Of a stretch of 64,000 nucleotides of DNA, positions 26,555 through 35,722 are shown one piece after another. Under the pieces are notes generated by a model. It worked only from the letters and a program-made list of their open reading frames with translations. It was not told the DNA's origin and searched no databases. The stretch is taken from NCBI GenBank assembly GCA_964455525.1, contig CAYVWR010000002.1:310001-374000 (forward strand), given 5' to 3'. Each line of letters begins with the position of its first letter. Within the stretch, counting starts at the first letter, position 1. Position numbers and translations under genes: made by a program. The DNA is from JAFDZV01 sp964455525 (GTDB taxonomy: Bacteria > Bacteroidota > Ignavibacteria > OLB7).

Positions 26555-26965
26555 CTAACAGGGCGTGAGCGTTATACCATTGATGGTGATATAGACGCAG
26601 CCTGGGGTAATCAGTGCGGCCGAGACCGTGAAGCAGCAGTTGTTCGCCTTGACCGTTTTTGTCATACCCAGAGTGATTTTGGTGATACCGCCATCGAGCG
26701 ATACCCAGTCGAATGCAGGGCAGGCCGATGTTGAGAGAAACGGGAGATTTGGATATACACCATTGGCGCTGAGCGTATGTGTTGTGACGATTCCCGACAA
26801 GCTGACGGAAACAGCGAGCGGAAAGCAGGTTGCCGGTACATTACGGATGTCGATCGTGGGATTGCAGCAATTCGGCTGTGCGGACACATTGCCCGGGGTG
26901 GCGATGAGCATGGCACATATACATGAAAGAGCGAGCAGAATCCGGGTAAAGGTTGTTTTCCGCAT
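26555..26965 (-). CDS. Small secreted cysteine-rich protein
   Basis: Start at ATG 26965 (MRKTTF), with GGAG nine bases upstream; the in-frame ATG at 26983 is less likely. Signal peptide: RILLALSCICAMLIATP then VSAQ. The mature part is about 108 residues with paired cysteines (PNCCNP, ATCF, SACP, NNCCF) and ends TPGCVYITINGITLTPC. The same GCVYITI...C ending and size occur in the secreted protein at 51043, so the two form a small family. No known domain; extracellular or periplasmic by signal peptide. Confidence 0.7.
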   Translation of the reverse strand: MRKTTFTRILLALSCICAMLIATPGNVSAQPNCCNPTIDIRNVPATCFPLAVSVSLSGIVTTHTLSANGVYPNLPFLSTSACPAFDWVSLDGGITKITLGMTKTVKANNCCFTVSAALITPGCVYITINGITLTPC

Positions 26966-27336
26966 ATGGATATTCTCCAGCACTATAATGAAGTAGTCCC
27001 GGCGATGTTTTCGGCGGGGCCGATGTTGAAGTAGCTAGGGTAAGATTTCGTGAAACTTATGATACGGGATGAAGCTGTGGCAGTACATCTTTGTGTACCC
27101 CATAGTTATAGTCTCGGAACCATCCTTGCAGAGAATGGAATCGAGAGGAAATAACGCAACATTGTCCGCAAACTCTTTTTCATCGGTCTGGCCAAAATTC
27201 CTACTGCTATGGAGTTATGTCCGGGACTATGAGCAGTGGTCACAGCACGATGTCTCCCGTCGGGAGTTCGATACGGGGAGCAGTCCGGCCGGATATAGCA
27301 GAATGTCAACCTTTATCAGATACTGTGTGGCAGCAT

Positions 27337-27822
27337 ATGGCACGAGCACCATTTCAGACGCTTGTTTTCCCGTTTATCATCACCGATGATGGTATCCGGT
27401 ACGCATTATTTCGGCGGAACGAATCGACTGGTGGATACTGGCAGGGAATTGCCGGTGGTGGTGAAGGGGAGGAGAAGCCGGAGCAGGCGGCGCTGCGCGA
27501 GGCAGAGGAGGAAGCAGGGCTTGGGGAACGGTCCGTGCTCTACCGGCTGGAGTCGTGTACGATGATTCCGGTTGTGGATGTCTGCGGCTTTCGGTGGGGG
27601 GCTGATCGGCTCCTTATCCCGGAGTATGCATTCGGCCTGCTGGTACGGCGACATGAGCTGACGCTGTCGGACGAGCATATGGACTACAGGTGGGTTGGCC
27701 TCGATGCTGCCCGGGAGTTGGTTCGGTGGGATAGCAATAGGATAGCCTTGTGGGAGCTGGAGTATCGGATACGGCATGGGCTGCTCCCGCCGGCGTGGAC
27801 CGGCGGTGCATATGCCGAATGA
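27337..27822 (+). CDS. Nudix hydrolase
   Basis: Start placed at ATG 27337 (MARAPFQTLVFPF), where the fold begins; the longer open frame from 27217 is not protein-like. The Nudix box is complete: GGGEGEEKPEQAALREAEEE followed by AGLGE, with the REAEEE glutamates that bind Mg. The family removes nucleoside monophosphate or phosphate from nucleoside-diphosphate-linked compounds. The closest layout is the dATP-pyrophosphohydrolase-like group (FRRNESTGGYWQGIAGG). Substrate not known; single gene, not in an operon. Confidence 0.88.
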   Translation: MARAPFQTLVFPFIITDDGIRYALFRRNESTGGYWQGIAGGGEGEEKPEQAALREAEEEAGLGERSVLYRLESCTMIPVVDVCGFRWGADRLLIPEYAFGLLVRRHELTLSDEHMDYRWVGLDAARELVRWDSNRIALWELEYRIRHGLLPPAWTGGAYAE

Positions 27823-27987
27823 GCATCTGTTGGAGAGATCTGTTGATAGCGGCCCCGGCTGTTGCTGGGGAGGGGGCATGTCGAACGAAGTGCTGCCGCA
27901 TACGTTCCCTGACATCATATGTGCTCGAAAAGTCCATCCCGGCTTGATTCAGCCGATCAGCGTATCAGAGTACTTTTGCCTGAGTGC

Positions 27988-28644
27988 CTAGTCGATAAAG
28001 ACCCCGGAATCCCGGCTCCAGAAATTTGTCTTGAGTTCCCCGGTAAGCCGTTCCATGATCTTTTCGGTCCGTTCCTTTGCCGAGAGGGCGAGCAGGCGAA
28101 AGCGCTGGCGAGGGACGCGCAGCACCGCATAATCCTCTTCGCTTTCCCAGTCCCATTCCCGGATGTACAGGTCATCATTGGAGGCGATCATATCTATCTG
28201 CCAGTCGCCGCGACGGTCGGTATAGATCAGCCCATCCTTCTCCGAGGAGATTGCATCGAGGAGCGTAAGGGAATCCTCGATATAGTCGTATCGCTCGAAC
28301 TCGATCAGCGGTTCCTCCTCGGCCAGGACCGGATTTACCCAGAAGTAATGGCCGATCTCATTGATCGGCTTTCTGTGGCGCTCGGCAAGGTCCAGAATCC
28401 CCTGATAGTAATCGACCAGCTTTCTCTCGTTGCCCGCAACAGCAAGCGTAAGCGCATATTCATCCAGCCAGATATCGAGATCCGGGTGGGGGATGATGGC
28501 GGTATATCTACCGGCGAGGATGGCATCAACATCGTTGTGCGGGCCATGATAGAAGGCTTCATCGACCGTGAAACCCACATCGAGCCATAGGTCGGTGCTG
28601 AGCGGAAGGTCTATAGTCCAGTCTGGAAGATGTGTCGTTGTCAT
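27988..28644 (-). CDS. Conserved-looking cytoplasmic protein of unknown function
   Basis: 218 residues, acidic, no signal peptide or membrane segment. Starts MTTTHLPDWTIDLPLSTDLW and includes WLDEYALTLAVAG, IGHYFWVNP, and a charged C-terminal helix SAKERTEKIMERL. Codon use fits the chromosome. No family recognised; it stands between a Nudix gene and a divergent secreted-protein gene without an operon. Confidence 0.6.
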   Translation of the reverse strand: MTTTHLPDWTIDLPLSTDLWLDVGFTVDEAFYHGPHNDVDAILAGRYTAIIPHPDLDIWLDEYALTLAVAGNERKLVDYYQGILDLAERHRKPINEIGHYFWVNPVLAEEEPLIEFERYDYIEDSLTLLDAISSEKDGLIYTDRRGDWQIDMIASNDDLYIREWDWESEEDYAVLRVPRQRFRLLALSAKERTEKIMERLTGELKTNFWSRDSGVFID

Positions 28645-29029
28645 ATTGGGTCAGGTTTTGGGAGCGCAAAGATCCGCATTCCGGTCCGATATACCAATGG
28701 AACAGATCGTTGCCATGGCAGATATCTTGGCGATAGTTTGTTCCGGCCTCTATCGCATCATGCGGAATAAACATTGTGCGAGGGTCGCTCTGGAGAAAGA
28801 CTATCGGGCGGATCTGCTACAGTCATTGCAAGCTCGGCGGGCTGTCTGTATGCCGGATCGCAGGGGGCGATGGTACAGAGAGGTGATTCCTGTTCTCCTG
28901 CACAGGCAGCGGAGCACGCAAACAGTGAAAAGTTATCGAAAGCAATTGAATCTTTGCAGCGCAATCGCTTCTGCCGTATGTTTTCCCATGGGCCAGCCCG
29001 GTGGCATGCGATATACTTTCCATACTTTG
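28645..29029. other. Divergent intergenic region
   Basis: Upstream region of both 27988-28644 (minus) and 29036-29644 (plus). I see no gene; promoters for both are expected here but no clear consensus could be picked out. Confidence 0.35.
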
Positions 29030-29035
29030 ATGATG

Positions 29036-29644
29036 ATGAATAGCCGTATGATCTCACGTCTTGTTCCTGTTCTCCTGCTGATGTTTTGCGTTGCCATACA
29101 GGCCGCGCATGGGCAGCAACCAGAACGTGTTACCTTCGATCTGAAGACCGGTTTCTTTGAAAAACTCGACCTGACTCCAGCCAAGAACGGGACATTGCTT
29201 GTGCTGTTGGAATCGGATTGGGCCGGTGTCCGGGAAGTCGGCGAGGATTATGCGCTCTGGCTCGGCAACCTCCGGCGAGAGGAGTCCGGCGACAGCATTC
29301 ATGTGATGCTGGACGTGGAACTGCGCTCGCCTTCGCTGTTTGGCAGAGGAGAGCTGCTGGCAAGCCGGATGATCGAGACCGCCTACCACCGCCGTGATGA
29401 CTGGAAACAGCATGGGGCCACCTCTGTTGTGGCGACGGTGCAGACCGTGGAGACCTGTCTGGATGTTGCTGCAACGGCCATAGGGTTTGTGTATCCCGCT
29501 GCTACCGCAATAGGTCGCAGGGTGATCGATGGGCTGGAGCTTATGATGCCCGCCGAGATGCCGCAGATGAAGCTGGAAGCCATGATCGTTGGCACGGAGG
29601 TCGCTACAGTGGCACATGCTATGGTGAAGGAGATAGGGCGATAG
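29036..29644 (+). CDS. Secreted protein of unknown function
   Basis: Three consecutive ATG codons (29030, 29033, 29036) precede a clear signal peptide (RLVPVLLLMFCVAIQAAHGQQ). The mature region begins PERVTFDLKTGFFEKLDL, has a predicted beta part (GTLLVLLESDWAGVREV, IHVMLDVELRSP) and a more hydrophobic, alanine-rich C-terminal half (CLDVAATAIGFVYPAATAIG). No known domain. Exported to the periplasm or beyond by its signal peptide. Confidence 0.65.
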   Translation: MNSRMISRLVPVLLLMFCVAIQAAHGQQPERVTFDLKTGFFEKLDLTPAKNGTLLVLLESDWAGVREVGEDYALWLGNLRREESGDSIHVMLDVELRSPSLFGRGELLASRMIETAYHRRDDWKQHGATSVVATVQTVETCLDVAATAIGFVYPAATAIGRRVIDGLELMMPAEMPQMKLEAMIVGTEVATVAHAMVKEIGR

Positions 29645-29716
29645 GGCCTCTCCGAAGTTCTGGAGTGTTGTTTGTTCGTGTGGTCGTAGCCGGGCGGCTC
29701 CCCCGCTTTGCCATGC

Positions 29717-30289
29717 TCAGTCGAGCAGCCACCGTATCATATGAGGGTATGGTGGGATGCCCAGCTCTTTGGCTCGTGGTGGTTCGGTGGAAAGTCCAAG
29801 CCATTGCAACATCGGCACGGCAAAGTAACGTCCATCGCGGAAGTTCTGGATCAGCGTTGGACTCCAGCCACGGTAGCCCCCATCATGAAACAGCACTGTA
29901 GGCTCCATGCCAAGGTGGATGATCGCCGCGTACGACCACGCGATCGCCATCATCTCCTCGGCCGGATCGGGTCCGGCATTGATATAAATCTGGCGACGCC
30001 GCTCCGAGGGAACAACCGCCAGATGCCCTGCCTCGTGAAGCATATCGCCAGGATAGGCCAGAAGGGACTCGTCCACCACCAGGCCACCGTGCTCAAGTTT
30101 TATTCCGGGGAGAAATGTTTCCTCCGAGATCTTTTCCTGTCGTACCGTGATGCCGATGCCGGTCAGGAATTCTGCGATCATCCGGGTGATGGGGTTTGTA
30201 AATGTAGTATCTACCTGTGTGGGGGCATCGGCTGCTGGCAGTGTTCCAGCGGGAGCTTCGCAGGCTGATGGTGGCGGAGTGTGTGTCAT
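29717..30289 (-). CDS. Putative metalloprotease-like protein with HEAGH motif
   Basis: Start at ATG 30289 (MTHTPPPSACEAPAG). About 190 residues, no signal peptide. Contains FLTGIGITVRQEKI, ETFLPGIKLEHGGLVVDE, GDMLHEAGHLAVVP (HEXXH-type zinc site with an extra Gly), EEMMAIAWSYAAIIHLGM and VLFHDGGYRGWS. I know this layout as a conserved hypothetical family of proteobacteria and relatives; the HEAGH helix suggests zinc peptidase descent, but activity is unproven. Confidence 0.65.
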   Translation of the reverse strand: MTHTPPPSACEAPAGTLPAADAPTQVDTTFTNPITRMIAEFLTGIGITVRQEKISEETFLPGIKLEHGGLVVDESLLAYPGDMLHEAGHLAVVPSERRRQIYINAGPDPAEEMMAIAWSYAAIIHLGMEPTVLFHDGGYRGWSPTLIQNFRDGRYFAVPMLQWLGLSTEPPRAKELGIPPYPHMIRWLLD

Positions 30290-30719
30290 GATCGTCAGGG
30301 CATGAGTTGAGGATAAGGTTGTGAGCCATGCAGCGTTGGTGAGCCTTTCCAGGTGGAGCCTTCTGGCGTACGGTACAAATTGCATGATCGTACGGATGTG
30401 CGCTGTTCCCTCTGGAATGAAGATACGCTGCGCCTTTGCCACTACGTATGGACGAATACCCCTCTGCAACGAGGGTGAGCGGCTGGCGGCTTGTTACTGC
30501 GATGCGACAAATATACGCGAGGGAGTTCTGGTGCGGCGGGAAAAGGGGAGTGCGCCCGCTGAATTTATGATGGTGTCGTGCTCAGTTGCAGGAAAGGGAG
30601 TGCCGAGAGCGCTATTCCCTTTTCGTATGCGTAATTCCATGAACAATGCATGCTTGCACCTCCTGTGCCTGTTGGCCCGGCAGACGTTTCCATGCCGAAT
30701 TCCATTATTGCTCCGGGAT

Positions 30720-31520
30720 ATGCCGATGGATCGTAACGGTGCCGCACGGTTGGAACGCCTTCAGTCGCTCAATCAGGTGGAGTATGCCAATGCCTATAAT
30801 CGTGTGCATGGAGGTGGGGCCTTGTATCGCGCCATCGGCGACGGCATTGCCCTGTTCACCGGCGTTGGTTCCCCGCTGTCGCAGGTCTTTGCGCTTGGCA
30901 TGGCCGGGGAGGTCTCCCCGGAAATGCTTGACGACCTTGAGGACTTCTATCGGTCCAGAGGGGCCACCGCCGAGATCGAGGTGTGCGAGCATGCGGATGC
31001 GGGGCTGGTACGTCTGCTGCTGCTGCGTGGATACCAGTGTACGGAGCACTCCCATGTGCTGGTAAAGAACCTCGGGGATGATGGCGATCATCCGGTGTAC
31101 AGCAACCCGATCGCCATTATCCAGGAGCCTGAGCTTGGCCTCTATGCTGGCGTTGTGGCCTCGGCATTTGCCGAGGGGGAGGTGCCGCCGGATGGGCTTG
31201 CGGAGATCTTTCGGATCTTTTTCTACCAGAGCAATGCGGTCTGCTTCGGAGCGCTGTGCGAAGGGATGCCTGCCGGGGGAGGAACGCTGTTCATTCAGGA
31301 GGATGTGGCCGAGCTTGGCGGTGCGGGCACGCTGCCCCGGTATCGTGGGCGCGGTATTCAGACCGATCTTCTGCGGGCCAGATGTGCTTATGCGCGGTCG
31401 GTGGGCTGTGCCGAGGCGATGGTAACAGCAGCTCCCGGCACAATATCCCAGCGGAATGCGAGGAATCTTGGGTTTCGTGATGCATACGCGCGAGCGAAAT
31501 ACAGCCTCGCCTTTACCTGA
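30720..31520 (+). CDS. GNAT-family N-acetyltransferase
   Basis: Start at ATG 30720 (MPMDRNGAARLERLQ); the open frame from 30321 includes non-coding-like sequence antisense to the neighbouring gene. 266 residues. The C-terminal half holds the acetyl-CoA-binding motif A, LGGAGTLPRYRGRGIQTDLL, followed by MVTAAPGTISQRNARNLGF, the typical N-x-x-A-x-x-LGF end. The N-terminal half (VHGGGALYRAIGDGIALFTG) looks like a second, degenerate GNAT lobe. Substrate unknown; 40 bp upstream of the DinB-like gene, possibly co-transcribed. Confidence 0.82.
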   Translation: MPMDRNGAARLERLQSLNQVEYANAYNRVHGGGALYRAIGDGIALFTGVGSPLSQVFALGMAGEVSPEMLDDLEDFYRSRGATAEIEVCEHADAGLVRLLLLRGYQCTEHSHVLVKNLGDDGDHPVYSNPIAIIQEPELGLYAGVVASAFAEGEVPPDGLAEIFRIFFYQSNAVCFGALCEGMPAGGGTLFIQEDVAELGGAGTLPRYRGRGIQTDLLRARCAYARSVGCAEAMVTAAPGTISQRNARNLGFRDAYARAKYSLAFT

Positions 31521-31560
31521 TCGGCCCCGCTCACAACCATATGCACGAGAGGATATAGGA

Positions 31561-32115
31561 ATGCATGCTTATAGCGATCGTCCGGCAGCAACGGAATATG
31601 CGCCGTTCTACGCCGGATATGTGGCGCAGGCTCCCGATGGTGATATTCTTGCCATGCTCGGCGAGCAGGCCGAAGAGTTCTGTCGCCTTGCGGCTTCCGT
31701 GCCGGGGGGGGAGGAAGGGAGGCGCTATGCGCCGGGCAAATGGAGCATCATAGAGCTGCTCGGCCATCTGATTGATGGCGAACGTGTGTTCGGCTATAGG
31801 GCCTTTCGCTTTTCTCGTAACGACTCCACGCCGCTGGAAGGGTTCGATGAGGATGCATATGTGGCCAATGGCTGGTTCGGCTGCTGTACGGCGGAGCGGC
31901 TGGGAGAGGAGTTTCTGGCCCTGCGCCGCTCTCATATCCTTATGTTCTCTTCGCTCCCGCCGGAGGCCTGGCAGCGGTGCGGTGTGGCCAATGGGAACCA
32001 GGTGAGCGTCCGTGCCCTGGCTTATATCATGCTTGGACATGTGGCGCACCATCTGGCGGTGCTCCGCGAACGCTATCTCGATACAGAAGCACGCCTCAGT
32101 GATCGTGCGCTGTAA
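31561..32115 (+). CDS. DinB/YfiT-like putative metal-dependent hydrolase or transferase
   Basis: ATG 31561 follows GAGGATATAGGA. 184 residues with the four-helix DinB layout: APGKWSIIELLGHLIDGERV (first His), FRFSRND and EGFDEDAYV in the middle, and ALAYIMLGHVAHHLAVLRER (GH..HH pair) near the end. The three histidines form the usual divalent-metal site. The family includes thiol transferases and proteins of unknown role. Convergent with the FG-GAP gene, with a shared terminator between them. Confidence 0.85.
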   Translation: MHAYSDRPAATEYAPFYAGYVAQAPDGDILAMLGEQAEEFCRLAASVPGGEEGRRYAPGKWSIIELLGHLIDGERVFGYRAFRFSRNDSTPLEGFDEDAYVANGWFGCCTAERLGEEFLALRRSHILMFSSLPPEAWQRCGVANGNQVSVRALAYIMLGHVAHHLAVLRERYLDTEARLSDRAL

Positions 32116-32218
32116 AGGCGCAGAGATGCAAAGGGTGTTGGCCATGTAGTCGTGGGTGGGCGATGGCAGGTCGGTGCGGGGCTGGAGCGAGGGACTGCGC
32201 AAAGCGGAAGATAGGAGA

Positions 32219-32256
32219 GGGCCTCCAGGCCGCATATGCCTGGAGGCCCTTGTCGT
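32219..32256. terminator. Bidirectional terminator-like hairpin
   Basis: A perfect 12-bp stem (GGGCCTCCAGGC / GCCTGGAGGCCC) with a 7-base loop lies between two convergent genes, the DinB-like gene (+) and the FG-GAP gene (-). Only a weak T-rich tail follows on either strand. Confidence 0.7.
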
Positions 32257-32327
32257 AATCCTGGTGGAAGCGTTGCTACAGGGTGCCGGGCCGGAATGGC
32301 GCATTGCAGTCCATACGGCTGGCGTGT

Positions 32328-35222
32328 TTAGCGCGCAATCCTGATCTGTCCCTGTGCGGTTCCCTCCTCTGTCTCCACCTGGTAGAAATATGTTCCGCTT
32401 GGAACGGGGCGTCCGTCGGCGTCCATTCCATCCCAGGTTGCCGATTGCTGGCCTGCGCTCTGCTGGCTGGCATCGGCGAGCGTGCGGACCAGACGTCCGG
32501 CCGCATCGTACAGTGCAAGCGTAACCCGTGTCTCCCTGGGGAGCGTGTAGAGTATGCTCGCAGATGTGCTGGTGGGATTCGGATGGGCCTTGGTCTGCAT
32601 CATGGTGCTGAGATCGGCCTTGCCCGGAGTGGCCCTCTTCTGATGGTTGCGATAGGGTGAGGTGATCTCATAGGTCTCACCCCCTATAGGGGTCTGCTGT
32701 CCCTGGCTATACTGCACCAGGTCGAAGAAAAAGCTTCTGTCGCCAAGCCATTCGGGCCATTCATCCGGGTAGTTGATCTTCATCGTGCCAGTAAACTCCT
32801 CATCCCTTTCCAGATTGATGCCGCGGATAAATGCATCGGGTTGGTAGATGCGCAGCACACCGTTCTCTGCGTCGATGACCTTGACCCCTTCCCCCATCGC
32901 GCCATCGTTCATCCAGCGCTGGAAGATGTTATGCGGAAGCTGGAAGTCCACGCTGCAATATTGTAGCAATTTCGCATCCTCGGGGGGCATCGTGATGCCG
33001 AGATCCGTTCTAAACCCATCGATGCTGACGTTGCGAACCAGGATATCAGCCATATTCTCGACGAAGCTGAACTGGGTGATATTTCTCCATGCGATGTTAT
33101 GGTTTTCCACCGTGTTGGATAATACGACGGTTCCCTCGTCAACCGCCATCGGATCTGCCCCGGAGACAAGCCGTGCAAGCATACAGAAGTGATCCCTGAA
33201 GCTGTTGATATCCGATGGAATATTATTCCAGGGGATGCCCACGATACGGACTTCGCCCGGAAGGATATTGGAGACATCGACCTGCCCGATGAAGTCACCC
33301 TTCATAACGCTGCCGGATCGGAATCCGCCCCAGTGGAGCGGCCAGGAAAGGCCGGTGGATGCTTTTGTGAAATAGACATGGACCCGTCCTTCCGGCAGCG
33401 TCGTGGCGCTGATGTTTTCCAGCCGCACATACACATAGTTGGTATAACCAGTGCGTGGCCGCTGGTTATAGTCGTTGCCGGGAAGCAGACCATCGGGATT
33501 ATTACGCACCCAGATGTTCGGGCTGTTCCAGTAGACCCCTGCAACGCCGCCACAGGCCATGTTCGGCTCGGCGCCGACATCTGCCACACAATCGCCGATC
33601 ATCACCTCCGGCGCCGCCATCGGAAGCGTTACCGTGAGAGCAGGGGAGAAGCCGGATGCCTTCAGCCCGTTGTCGATCGTCTGTACATAGACCTTGTAGG
33701 TATGCCCGGGCGTCAGGCCGCCGATCGTCCAGGCCCGTGACTGATTGGTGTTGCCCATTGCCGGGATGGAGCGTGCTCCGGTGGAGGTGTTTGCCATGCC
33801 GGGCATGATGACCTCGCCGCTTGTATTATCGACGATATGCAGGTTGTAGGTCAGCGCCGCCTGCGGCGTCTCGATATCGGTCCCAGGGTTCCATGTAAGC
33901 TTCATGGACTTCCAGGACGTCGCTGCCGCTGCAAGCCCTGTAGGGGAGGAGGGGGCATTGTTCGGAAGCGTTCCGAAGATGGTATTGCGGTAGATCGTTG
34001 CGATGCTGCCGCTGCTTGTGGTACGCCCGGCCAGGAGCACATCCAGTCTGCCGTCGTTATCGAAATCGCCCCAGGAGGCCTGGCTGTCGTAGACGCCGGT
34101 GAAGCTGAATGCGATAGTGGTGAAGGCTCCGGCGCCATTGCCGGTAAACACCTGGGTGTGTGGCGTGGGTGTGCCAAAGCCCATATTGCCGGTGATCAGA
34201 AGGTCAAGCTTGCCATCGTTGTTGCAATCGGCCCATGCAACAGTTCCATCGCTGTGCCCATCAATGGATGGTACGGGGATATCGGTGAAGGTGCCGTTGC
34301 CGTTATTCCGATAGAGTTTGAAGACACGGGTGAATGAGCCGTTGTTGGGGGTGCCGATCATGGCCAGATCAAGGTCGCCATCGTTGTCGTAATCGCCCCA
34401 GGATACGTTTCCCTGTCCCAGATCGGCAAAGACCTGGCCGGAGTTGAGAAACTGTCCAGCACCATCGTTACGATACAGGATCGTATGTGCTTCGGTGCCG
34501 ATAAGCCTGTAGCCCATGACGATCAGGTCGAGATCGCCATCGTTGTCGTAATCGCCCCAGGCGCCATCGGAAAACCCTGCCCCTACAAATGCCGCAGGAG
34601 CCATATTGGTGAATGTCCAGCCGCTGGCCGCGCCATTATTGCGGTAGACGGTGGTGATAGGGAGGCCGCTGTTGGTATGACCCGATAAAAAGAGATCGAG
34701 ATCGCCATCGTTATCGTAATCGCCCCAGGCCACACTGCCATAAAAAACTCCCTGAAACGGTTCCGGCGTCACCAGCGTGAATACGCCCCCGTTGTTATTG
34801 TAGAGCCTTGTTGCAGGGCCGGTGGAGCTATAACCTGTGATTACCAGATCGAGATCGCCATCGTTATCGTAGTCGGCCCAGGCAGAGCGATTGGACTGAT
34901 TATGCGCAACCGGGTCAAGCCCTGCGCCAAGTGCGGTGAACGCCCAGCCTGCGTCCTGCCGGAACACATCGGAGAAGATCGGACCGCCGGTAGTTTGCCC
35001 GGTGAGCAGAAGATCGAGCTTGTTGTCGCCATTATAATCACCCCAGATCGCTGCGCCATGATGCACGCCGGTAAGCGAGGCATAGATGTCGGAAAACTGT
35101 GCCTGTCCTGCGGTTGCGCCAAGCAGAAGAATTCCAATGCCAAGGGTGATATCGCGTATGGATCGCACAGTCTTGCGCCTGCTGCCCTGGCGCTTAAGGG
35201 GTGAAAACCGTAATTGCCGCAT
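32328..35222 (-). CDS. Secreted FG-GAP propeller protein with T9SS sorting domain, paralogue 1
   Basis: Start at ATG 35222, with GGAGG eight bases upstream. Signal peptide ends near GATAGQAQ. Seven FG-GAP/VCBS repeats (WGDYDNDGDLDL type) follow, enough for one integrin-like seven-bladed beta-propeller that binds calcium. Then a fibronectin type III-like domain (APSSPTGLAAAATSWKSMKL), a conserved middle region with MIGDCVADVGAEPNM and YWNSPNIWVRN, and a Por-type C-terminal sorting domain (AHPNPTSTSASILYTL, LYDAAGRLVRTL, SGTYFYQVETEEG). The tail predicts export by T9SS and attachment to the cell surface. Probably an adhesin or binding protein; ligand unknown. First of three head-to-tail paralogues. 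Confidence 0.9.
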   Translation of the reverse strand: MRQLRFSPLKRQGSRRKTVRSIRDITLGIGILLLGATAGQAQFSDIYASLTGVHHGAAIWGDYNGDNKLDLLLTGQTTGGPIFSDVFRQDAGWAFTALGAGLDPVAHNQSNRSAWADYDNDGDLDLVITGYSSTGPATRLYNNNGGVFTLVTPEPFQGVFYGSVAWGDYDNDGDLDLFLSGHTNSGLPITTVYRNNGAASGWTFTNMAPAAFVGAGFSDGAWGDYDNDGDLDLIVMGYRLIGTEAHTILYRNDGAGQFLNSGQVFADLGQGNVSWGDYDNDGDLDLAMIGTPNNGSFTRVFKLYRNNGNGTFTDIPVPSIDGHSDGTVAWADCNNDGKLDLLITGNMGFGTPTPHTQVFTGNGAGAFTTIAFSFTGVYDSQASWGDFDNDGRLDVLLAGRTTSSGSIATIYRNTIFGTLPNNAPSSPTGLAAAATSWKSMKLTWNPGTDIETPQAALTYNLHIVDNTSGEVIMPGMANTSTGARSIPAMGNTNQSRAWTIGGLTPGHTYKVYVQTIDNGLKASGFSPALTVTLPMAAPEVMIGDCVADVGAEPNMACGGVAGVYWNSPNIWVRNNPDGLLPGNDYNQRPRTGYTNYVYVRLENISATTLPEGRVHVYFTKASTGLSWPLHWGGFRSGSVMKGDFIGQVDVSNILPGEVRIVGIPWNNIPSDINSFRDHFCMLARLVSGADPMAVDEGTVVLSNTVENHNIAWRNITQFSFVENMADILVRNVSIDGFRTDLGITMPPEDAKLLQYCSVDFQLPHNIFQRWMNDGAMGEGVKVIDAENGVLRIYQPDAFIRGINLERDEEFTGTMKINYPDEWPEWLGDRSFFFDLVQYSQGQQTPIGGETYEITSPYRNHQKRATPGKADLSTMMQTKAHPNPTSTSASILYTLPRETRVTLALYDAAGRLVRTLADASQQSAGQQSATWDGMDADGRPVPSGTYFYQVETEEGTAQGQIRIAR

Positions 35223-35668
35223 AAAGGAACCTCCAACAAACCATGGTGAATAATGAAATCCCGTTGCTCCTGATGGAGCATAGGGTGTGCAGTGAATGTT
35301 TCCCTTCGGCACGTGCATACATCACCCATACTGGGCATTGGGGGGATGCCGTTCAGTTTCGGGTGCGGAGGACAGTATTGCCTGCGCTGAAGAGAATGTG
35401 CGGGATGCGAAAACACAAAGAGTCAGGTGGCTGTTGATGCAGTGTTGTACTGCTATCTGGATAACTGCGATGCTGATTTTCTTTCTCAGCCTGATGGCGT
35501 GTTATGGGATATTCGCCCCACGATTGCTACGCCATGCAAATGATATCAAGCGGTGGATAAATATACGTGCCCGTGATCGAATTGCAGCGAATATTTTTTT
35601 CGCAGCAGAATATGGTGTTATACAGCGCCCCGGAAGTATTCCAAGAGCATCGCATGTGCGCCAGCGAT
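35223..35668. other. Spacer between FG-GAP paralogues 1 and 2
   Basis: No gene with a domain or ribosome site seen. Probably carries the promoter of paralogue 1. Confidence 0.35.
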
Positions 35669-35695
35669 GCCCCCGCACATATCCTGTGCGGGGGC
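35669..35695 (-). terminator. Terminator-like hairpin after FG-GAP paralogue 2
   Basis: Ten-base perfect stem (GCCCCCGCAC / GTGCGGGGGC), 7-base loop, about 30 bp beyond the stop of the 35723 gene. No T-run is present on the minus strand. Confidence 0.55.
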
Positions 35696-35722
35696 GCCGT
35701 CTGGGGTATAATGGCAGATGCT